Source: Ypsolopha sequella (Eukaryota; Arthropoda; Insecta; Lepidoptera; Ypsolophidae). Taken from it: a stretch of DNA of 64,000 nucleotides. The stretch covers positions 28,771,221 to 28,835,220 of the forward strand of contig OW203986.1 in NCBI GenBank assembly GCA_934047225.1, written 5' to 3'. The first letter of the stretch is position 1; every line of letters starts with the position of its first letter. The notes under the pieces are model-generated. The model did no database searches. It was not told the origin of the DNA and saw only the letters and a program-made list of their open reading frames with translations. Made by a program: the position numbers and the translations under genes. Of the stretch, positions 57,498 through 64,000 are shown one piece after another.

Positions 57498-60480
57498 TTC
57501 AAATTCAAATTCAAATAGTTTATTTTGCAAAGCAGGTATAGATATATACACTTTTTACACGTCAAATTTAATCTAATAAAGAAAATATATGTAATAGAAT
57601 AATAAATGTACATGAACTAAATTAAAGGTTTATTTAATTTATGTAGCAATATATTTACGATTAAAATGATAGGTAAAATATATATTATACAAGGTAAAAT
57701 CCAATCAGCCGCCCGAACCCATACCGGAGACCCGGCCAGGGACCAGGAACAAGGTTCAGTGATCACCAACCGAGCCCCCAGCACGAATCCAGGCGGCCGA
57801 CCAAATCCCATCCTATATACTACATACTAATAGGTTACATATATAAATACATGCCTACCTCCGCCCATTCGATTAGTCTTGCTAAGAAGAAGGGCAAGAA
57901 ACTTAGCAAGATCATGTCTTTTTTTCAATATAAAACTTATACTATACAATATATGACTTATATCTACTTTAACCAAGGGATAAGAAAATACAAGACAGTA
58001 GGAATTCAGGTTAATGAAAAAAAGAAAAACATATATATCTTTGTCTACCTGTCTCATATAGTCCTTTTCCTTTTACAGTCTATAATCAATTAATGTTTAC
58101 ACCTTAGAGGAATCATAAGTTAAGAAATTATACTATTTAATTAAATTATAACTTACTACGAGTATCATTATCACTGTAACACCATGCTTCACCATCATCC
58201 AAATATTCATTTATTTTATAATATGCCTTTTTCAATAGGCCCTGCTTAATATACAGTTTAAACTTATTCTCTGACAAAGTAAGGACCTCCTTTGGAAGTT
58301 TATTGTAAAATCTTATACCATGTCCTACAAAAGAGGTACTCACCTTAGCGAGTCTGATTTTTGGAAAAGCCAGTTTATGCTTATTTCTGGTCTCCTTACA
58401 ATGTTGCTTACCAAGCCTTGGGAAAGACTCAACATTTTTTCTGACATATCTAAGGACTTGGTAAATATATTCACAAGGAACCGTTAATATATTAATTTCT
58501 TTGAACTTTTGTCTTAATGAATCCCGGTGCTTCATATTATAAATAGCCCGAATTGCTCTCTTCTGCAAAACAAAGACTGCGTCTGTATCCGCGGCTCTAC
58601 CCCATAACAGCATGCCGTATGACATAATGCTGTGAAAGTAACTAAAATAGACTAGTCTAGCAGTATCTACATCAGTAATTTGTCTTATGCGTCTAACAGC
58701 GTATGCGGCCGAACTAAGTCTACCACATAGGGCTTCTATGTGGGGACCCCACTGAAGACGAGAGTCTACCGTAATGCCTAAAAACTTTGTTTCGTTAACT
58801 AACTCCAGCTTGGACCCTTGCAAAAGCAAATTACCATCCACTTGAATTACATTTGGTAACGTAAATTTTATACACTTTGTCTTTTTTGCGTTTAAAACTA
58901 AATTATTTACAGTAAACCAATCAAGCACCAGTGATAAAGTTGTATTCGCGCCGTCAAGGATATCTTTACGTCTATTAACTTTAAAAATAAGTGACGTGTC
59001 GTCTGCGAATAATACTATCTTCGTTAAGTCTTTAACTAAATATGGAAGGTCATTTATGTAAATTAAAAACAGCAAGGGCCCTAATATGGAACCCTGCGGG
59101 ACACCCATTTTAACTAATGCTCCACTTGATTTTACCCCGTTAATGTCTACCTTTTGAATACGATCACTAAGATATGACTTCAATAACGCCAAAGATTTGC
59201 CCCTCACTCCGTAGTGATCCAATTTACATAAGAGTGTTTCATGATTAACGCAATCAAAGGCTTTCGAGAGGTCACAAAATACACCAAATGCATCTTGCTT
59301 TTCTTCCCAAGCATCAAAAATGTGCTTAACTAAAGCAACTCCTGCATCTGTGGTTGACATCCCTCTAGTGAATCCATATTGTTCACAGTGAAGTAACTTA
59401 TTTAAATTAAAATGAAATAACAATTGATTAAAAACTATTTTTTCAAAAACCTTACTCAATACCGGTAAAACTGACACAGGTCTATAGTTTGAAGGGTCCC
59501 CGTGGTCGCCTGATTTAAAAAGGGGGATCAATTTACTAAACTTCATTAAGTCAGGAAAGATACCATCATCTACACATTTATTAAAAATTAATGCCAAATA
59601 AGGAGCTATTAAATCAATAACAGAACTTATAACTTTCACAGATAGGCCCCATAAGTCCTCGGTTTTTTTCAAGTTAAGCGATTTAAATGCTTTAATTACA
59701 GTTAATGAATTAATATGTTTAAAAGCAAATACAGAAAGACACTGAGGTACGTGATCTATTAAAAGATCCTGCGCAAGCCTAGGGCTTGAATTTAAATCTT
59801 TAGTTGTTAAGGAAGGAATTTCAGTAAAGAATTGTTCAAAGGCATTCGCAACTTCTTTATCTCCTGTAACGACTTCATTGTTAATACTTAACTTAAGTTC
59901 GTTATCTCGTTTCTTACTTTTCCCAGTTTCAGTATTTATGATGTTCCATACTGTTTTTACTTTGTTATCGGACCTTTTAAGTTTTTTATTCAAGTAGATA
60001 CTTTTTGCTTTTAAACACACCAATTTAAAGATGCGTGAGTAATTTTTCACGAATTCAGTAAATTTAACATTATTATTGTAGGACTTTATGTCGTATAATT
60101 CGTATAAATGATTTCTGCTTTTATAAATACCTGGTGTCGCCCAGTCACTGAAGGTGATTTTACTTTTGTTAGAAAGTTTTTGCATCTTAAACGTATTTTC
60201 GAACTCTTTAGAGACTATGTTGAAAAGGTCTGTAAAGAGAGCGTTTGGATCGTCTTGGAGAAGATTAAAATGTGCTAATTTAACTTCTAGATTTGCTTTG
60301 AAACAATCTACTTTGAGAGTTGTAATAGGTCTGCAAAAGACTTCTTTGGGCAGTTGTTTTACGCTTTGTTTAATGGTTATAGTTTGGCCACTGTGATCGG
60401 ACTGCAAGCGGTTGATTACTTTATTGTCTGAATACTCACAATCACAGAATATATTGTCGAGGCATGACGCAATCAATTAT
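57498..60480 (-). mobile_element. LINE retrotransposon (Jockey/CR1-like), copy B
   Basis: A 3-kb, 5'-truncated copy that ends (57498) in TTTGAA units. The last ~1.75 kb equals copy A at 1-1745. Upstream end: AATCAATTAT recurs at 60470 and 60501, but no certain target duplication was found. It lies between cyclin E and the pigeon-like gene. Confidence 0.92.
58146..60476 (-). CDS. LINE ORF2: end of endonuclease plus reverse transcriptase
   Basis: A 776-codon open frame. The N-terminus retains only the end of the APE endonuclease (RLQSDHSGQ; SDH is the last catalytic motif). A linker follows, then RT with LIPLFKSGDHGDPSNYRPVS near 310, DLSKAFDCVNHETLL near 400, GVPQGSILGPLLF near 455 and FADDTSLIF near 495. 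The frame is intact beyond the truncation point, which suggests a young copy, although without the full endonuclease it cannot jump alone. Confidence 0.92.
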   Translation of the reverse strand: MIASCLDNIFCDCEYSDNKVINRLQSDHSGQTITIKQSVKQLPKEVFCRPITTLKVDCFKANLEVKLAHFNLLQDDPNALFTDLFNIVSKEFENTFKMQKLSNKSKITFSDWATPGIYKSRNHLYELYDIKSYNNNVKFTEFVKNYSRIFKLVCLKAKSIYLNKKLKRSDNKVKTVWNIINTETGKSKKRDNELKLSINNEVVTGDKEVANAFEQFFTEIPSLTTKDLNSSPRLAQDLLIDHVPQCLSVFAFKHINSLTVIKAFKSLNLKKTEDLWGLSVKVISSVIDLIAPYLALIFNKCVDDGIFPDLMKFSKLIPLFKSGDHGDPSNYRPVSVLPVLSKVFEKIVFNQLLFHFNLNKLLHCEQYGFTRGMSTTDAGVALVKHIFDAWEEKQDAFGVFCDLSKAFDCVNHETLLCKLDHYGVRGKSLALLKSYLSDRIQKVDINGVKSSGALVKMGVPQGSILGPLLFLIYINDLPYLVKDLTKIVLFADDTSLIFKVNRRKDILDGANTTLSLVLDWFTVNNLVLNAKKTKCIKFTLPNVIQVDGNLLLQGSKLELVNETKFLGITVDSRLQWGPHIEALCGRLSSAAYAVRRIRQITDVDTARLVYFSYFHSIMSYGMLLWGRAADTDAVFVLQKRAIRAIYNMKHRDSLRQKFKEINILTVPCEYIYQVLRYVRKNVESFPRLGKQHCKETRNKHKLAFPKIRLAKVSTSFVGHGIRFYNKLPKEVLTLSENKFKLYIKQGLLKKAYYKINEYLDDGEAWCYSDNDTRSKL

Positions 60481-60865
60481 AATATATTTATAAAAAGTAA
60501 TCAATTATCTGAAAAACTTAATTTTTTATCTAAAATACTTTTGAAATATATCAATAAATTTGAGCCTATACACAGATCTAACTGTAGAATGGAACGTTAC
60601 ATTTAATTAATAATGGGCTCTGATTGGTCAATATTTTTCAAATCTACGGTGGCGCCACTGTTTCTGTTTTGAAACTGAAAATTCCGGTTGGTACTTTTGA
60701 AACGGCTAACTTCATTACAAACTACAGCTGGGCGCCAGCTGATAGAAAAAAACTCGAGAAAGAAAAGTCAATACAATAAACCATGTTCAGTATCCATTTC
60801 AGTTCGATATATATAACGTGGGATTGATGGGAATATCAATTGTGTACACATAATATTAGGTAAAA

Positions 60866-60926
60866 ATGGCTGTTCAAAACCTTGCCGTTAAGTTATGCGG
60901 TATTCTTCAGTCGGAGACCGACGAAG
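60866..60926 (+). CDS. pigeon-like exon 1
   Basis: Start ATG at 60866 in the context TAAAAATGG, 20 codons plus one base, donor GAC GAA G|gtatgt. The 5' flank (60640-60840) is gene-free and holds the probable promoter. Confidence 0.8.
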
Positions 60927-62991
60927 GTATGTCGTATTATGATATCTATATTCTATAGACGTGACTCTAACTCTACATCTTTAATATTTTTTAAAACAAG
61001 TTACTGGTTACCTCTTTCCAGAAGTAACAGCACGTGAATGGCGTCTCATAGGACAAGAGCAAGACGGTTCCCAGCTCCTGACCTGGATATCTACAAGCAG
61101 GAACAACAAGGAGTTTCTTAACATCGGAGTTTACACAAACAAGAGCAAAACCCTATCAACACTCCACATATTTGACAAGAAACTGAATATTGTACAGGCT
61201 TCTGTGAACGCCAGCCATACTTTATTGGTTTATGTAGTCAAACTGCTCCCAAGCGAGAACAATGATATAACAGAGCCATTATATTGCCTGTATTTGCTAC
61301 CACTGTTGCTAGGTAAAGAAAATAAGCCAATAAAAGTAGAAGAAGGGTCCACAAAGCAGATAATGGTTCAGTATGTGTATGGGAAGAGTCACAAGTATAG
61401 TCCGGGAGTAAGGAATGACAGATTTTTGATGTTCAAGCATTTAGAGTGTGAGTTCAGTTTTTTCTAATTTCTAAATAAGCTGTTTAAGGTAGAGGTTATC
61501 AGAATAAATATATTCATCACGCTCAGCTATCGTTGGTAAGTTGGTTATGTAAATAAACCAAATAAACCCGTATGGACTTCGCAACCTATTATTGAAGTGT
61601 CAAACCACCATAGTCCATACTATGTTGGTTTGTAGTGGCCTGAAGTTAGCTGCACAACCACGTTTGACAGTAAATTTTTCCCAACGATTTTTGACATTTG
61701 TTGAGGGTTGTGGGTACTTTTAGTGGAAAATAGTAGTGGTTTATTGTGATCAGATAACCACACTGACCAACAGGTATAATAATGACTCTCCAATGCAAAG
61801 AATTTTATCATACTCTTTCACTGAGAGCTCCAATGATTTGTATGATAAGTATTGCTTAATAAATCCACTGGTCTACTACTGAACAAATCATACCACAACT
61901 TTTTACAAAGTTCCGAAACGCCTGGGTAAATGTAAAATTTAAATGTCAAAGTGAATTTTACATTTCTCACAAGGTTTATGAACTGTTTGTGTTTACTCAG
62001 GTGGCTATGAAACGGGTGACAGTTAATTTTTTTACCCCGGCGTTTATGCTACCTAAATGTATATTCATAAATAGACAATTTGCTTTTTTAGATGTATAAC
62101 TACTGTAAGTTGAATTCGTAATTAATTATTTAAATAACAGATAGGCTATATATTGTTTTTTTTATATAAAGTGTAGGCATACATTAACAAAACAATAAAT
62201 AAAAAGAAAAAAATAAGAGAAACAAATGTTTTTACAACTTATTGAATATGCAATTCAGTCTCACGCTAAGCTACAGATAGTGATCAGATATCAAGGCTGT
62301 ACCTGTTTTACGAATTTAGAAACTATTTTTTTTTTTTTATTTCTTAAGGATGAGCAACAGATGTTTACATATTTTGACATAAATTAAAAAAAAATCTTTA
62401 TGTCTTTAACCCCCAAGTGGGTAGTCATCATATTCATTATGAGAGCTTTCTGGAAGCTTTAATTTCAGTTTTAATGCTGTAAAAACAAAATTTTCTTCAT
62501 TGCAAAATAGTTCTTAATTGTTAGGGACAGAAGCTAAAATTTTGGAAAGCCTTCAGAATCGGCTTTAGTATATCCTGTGATGATCTTCTGTGATAATACT
62601 AAGATTATATGTTTTATACAGACATCCATCGTTTTGAATACTCTAAATATTATTAATGTGCATTACAAACTAAAAAAGATCAATAAGACACAAATTTCAA
62701 GTAAACAAATATTTTGAAGAAATTCCTCGCCCCAGGATTCGAACCTGCGTTTCTAAATGATCTTTTCTAGTTTGAAATGCACTCTAATAATATTTATCCA
62801 TATACTGTTTTATATCCATATACTAAAGAACGAGTGTTATGCATGTTTCAGGCATTAAAATATACAGCACAACCATGGAGTCTAACGATTGTGATGATGG
62901 CACTGAGGAGTGGCACTTTGATGGTATTCTCCCTGAACCAGACACTGTTGTGAGGGTATTCTCGTGGGCTCAGTGGGACTGCATCAATCAG
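60866..62991 (+). CDS. pigeon/GSAP-like protein, N-terminal exons (3' incomplete)
   Basis: Exons 60866-60926, 61022-61447 and 62852-62991 join in phase into ~209 residues: MAVQNLAVKLCGILQSETDE, a WD/beta-propeller-like region (LLTWISTSRNNKEFLNIGVY; LHIFDKKLNIVQASVNASHT; DRFLMFKHLEC), then RVFSWAQWDCINQ. The xVWAQWD-type motif and overall pattern fit the N-terminus of Drosophila pigeon and vertebrate gamma-secretase-activating protein. Its role in insects is not well settled. The third exon is followed by a tandem array of itself. The family call is by eye. Confidence 0.75.
61022..61447 (+). CDS. pigeon-like exon 2
   Basis: The exon encodes EVTAREWRLIGQEQDGSQLL through YSPGVRNDRFLMFKHLE. Acceptor tctttccag|AA, donor GAG T|gtgagt. 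Without splicing the frame stops at 61465, which supports use of the donor. Confidence 0.85.
61448..62644. other. pigeon-like intron, nothing recognised
   Basis: AT-rich. 61575-61680 has a loose inverted pattern around TAGTCCATACTATGTTGG, but no defined element. Confidence 0.45.
62645..62795 (-). mobile_element. foldback element with tRNA-like core, copy 3
   Basis: Ends AAATATTATTAATGTGCATT and complement (ends 62795). The core B-box GGTTCGAATCCTGGGGCGAG is on the - strand at about 62726-62745; the tRNA-like 5' half is missing. It sits ~55 bp before the acceptor of the next exon. Confidence 0.72.
62852..62991 (+). CDS. pigeon-like exon 3
   Basis: After tgtttcag the exon encodes (C)IKIYSTTMESNDCDDGTEEW, HFDGILPEPDTVVRVFSWAQ and WDCINQ, donor CAG|gtatta. 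It is in phase with exon 2. Confidence 0.82.
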
Positions 62992-64000
62992 GTATTAAAA
63001 CATTAATATATACAGCACAACCATGGAGTCTAACGATTGTGATGATGGCACTGAGGAGTGGCACTTTGATGGTATTCTCCCTGAACCAGACACTGTTGTG
63101 AGGGTATTCTCGTGGGCTCATTGGGACTGCATCAATCAGGTATTAAAACATTAATATATACAGCACAACCATGGAGTCTAACGATTGTGATGATGGCACT
63201 GAGGAGTGGCACTTTGATGTTATTCTCCCTGAACCAGACACTGTTGTGAGGGTATTTTCGTGGGCTCAGTGGGACTGCATCAATCAGGTATAAAAACATT
63301 AATATATACAGCACAACCATGGAGTCTAAGGATTATGATGATGGCACGGAGGAGTGGCACTTTGATGGTATTCTCCCTGAACCAGACACTGTTGTGAGGG
63401 TATTCTCGTGGGCTCAGTGGGACTGCATCAATCAGGTATTAAAACATTAATATATACAGCACAACCATGGAGTCTAAGGATTATGATGATGGCACTGAGG
63501 AGTGGCACTTTGATGTTATTCTCCCTGAACCAGACACTGTTGTGAGGGTATTTTCGTGGGCTCAGTGGGACTGCATCAATCAGGTATAAAAACATTAATA
63601 TATACAGCACAACCATGGAGTCTAAGGATTATGATGATGGCACTGAGGAGTGGCACTTTGATGTTATTCTCCCTGAACCAGACACTGTTGTGAGGGTATT
63701 TTCGTGGGCTCAGTGGGACTGCATCAATCAGGTATAAAAACATTAATATATACAGCACAACCATGGAGTCTAACGATTATGATGATGGCACTGAGGAGTG
63801 GCACTTTGATGTTATTCTCCCTGAACCAGACACTGTTGTGAGGGTATTCTCGTGGGCTCAGTGGGACTGCATCAATCAGGTATTAAAACATTAATATATA
63901 CAGCACAACCATGGAGTCTAAGGATTATGATGATGGCACTGAGGAGTGGCACTTTGATGTTATTCTCCCTGAACCAGACACTGTAGTGAGGGTATTTTCG
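62860..64000 (+). repeat. 148-bp tandem array made from pigeon-like exon 3
   Basis: ATGGAGTCTAA recurs at 62875, 63023, 63171, 63319, 63467, 63615, 63763 and 63911, exactly 148 bp apart. Each unit holds ~124 bp of exon plus a short intron piece (GGTATTAAAACATTAATATA). Units differ by a handful of bases and none has a stop in the exon frame. The array continues past the window. Confidence 0.97.

Noticed and set aside
62860..64000. CRISPR-like array
   Set aside because: Units are 148 bp, contiguous without variable spacers, and clearly copied from a eukaryotic exon.

Overview
The window reads as insect nuclear DNA, most probably from a moth or butterfly. The evidence is AT-rich, intron-rich genes, Lep1-type Helitrons with the ...GCGGGCAAAAGCTAG end, tRNA-derived SINEs, and many foldback MITEs. 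No prokaryotic features were seen. Gene names rest on recognising protein families by eye, because no database search was possible.

Three host genes are present. (1) SMC6, + strand, about 1879-36026: the C-terminal ~680 residues in 14 exons, running from the first coiled coil through the hinge and second coiled coil to the ABC signature and Walker B. The N-terminal Walker A exons lie upstream of the window. (2) Cyclin E, - strand, 56134 down to 40219: a complete 507-codon protein in 8 coding exons whose phases all agree, tail-to-tail with SMC6. (3) A pigeon/GSAP-like gene, + strand, from 60866: its first three coding exons. The third exon is followed by a 148-bp tandem array that copies the exon and runs off the window end.

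Most of the rest is mobile DNA nested in introns. Region by region: a LINE copy (1-1745) that is near-identical and inverted to one at 57498-60480; a hAT transposon with 8-bp target duplication (3491-5362) inside an older element; an 8.3-kb palindrome flanked by TTAA (6273-14609), whose arms both carry a broken Mutator-like transposase/YqaJ-nuclease gene; a BEL/Pao LTR retrotransposon on the - strand (19196-27075) with equal-length LTRs, 5-bp target duplication, and gag and pol separated by one in-frame UGA-CUA; Helitrons at 40623-41387 and 47529-47972; hAT-type MITEs with 8-bp duplications (35506-35839, 50190-50805, 51004-51785); and many hairpin MITEs, several with tRNA-like cores.

The strongest candidates for something unusual are the giant TTAA-flanked palindrome, the tandemly amplified pigeon exon, and a recurring pattern in which partial copies of SMC6 exons sit 28-40 bp downstream of the exon they resemble.
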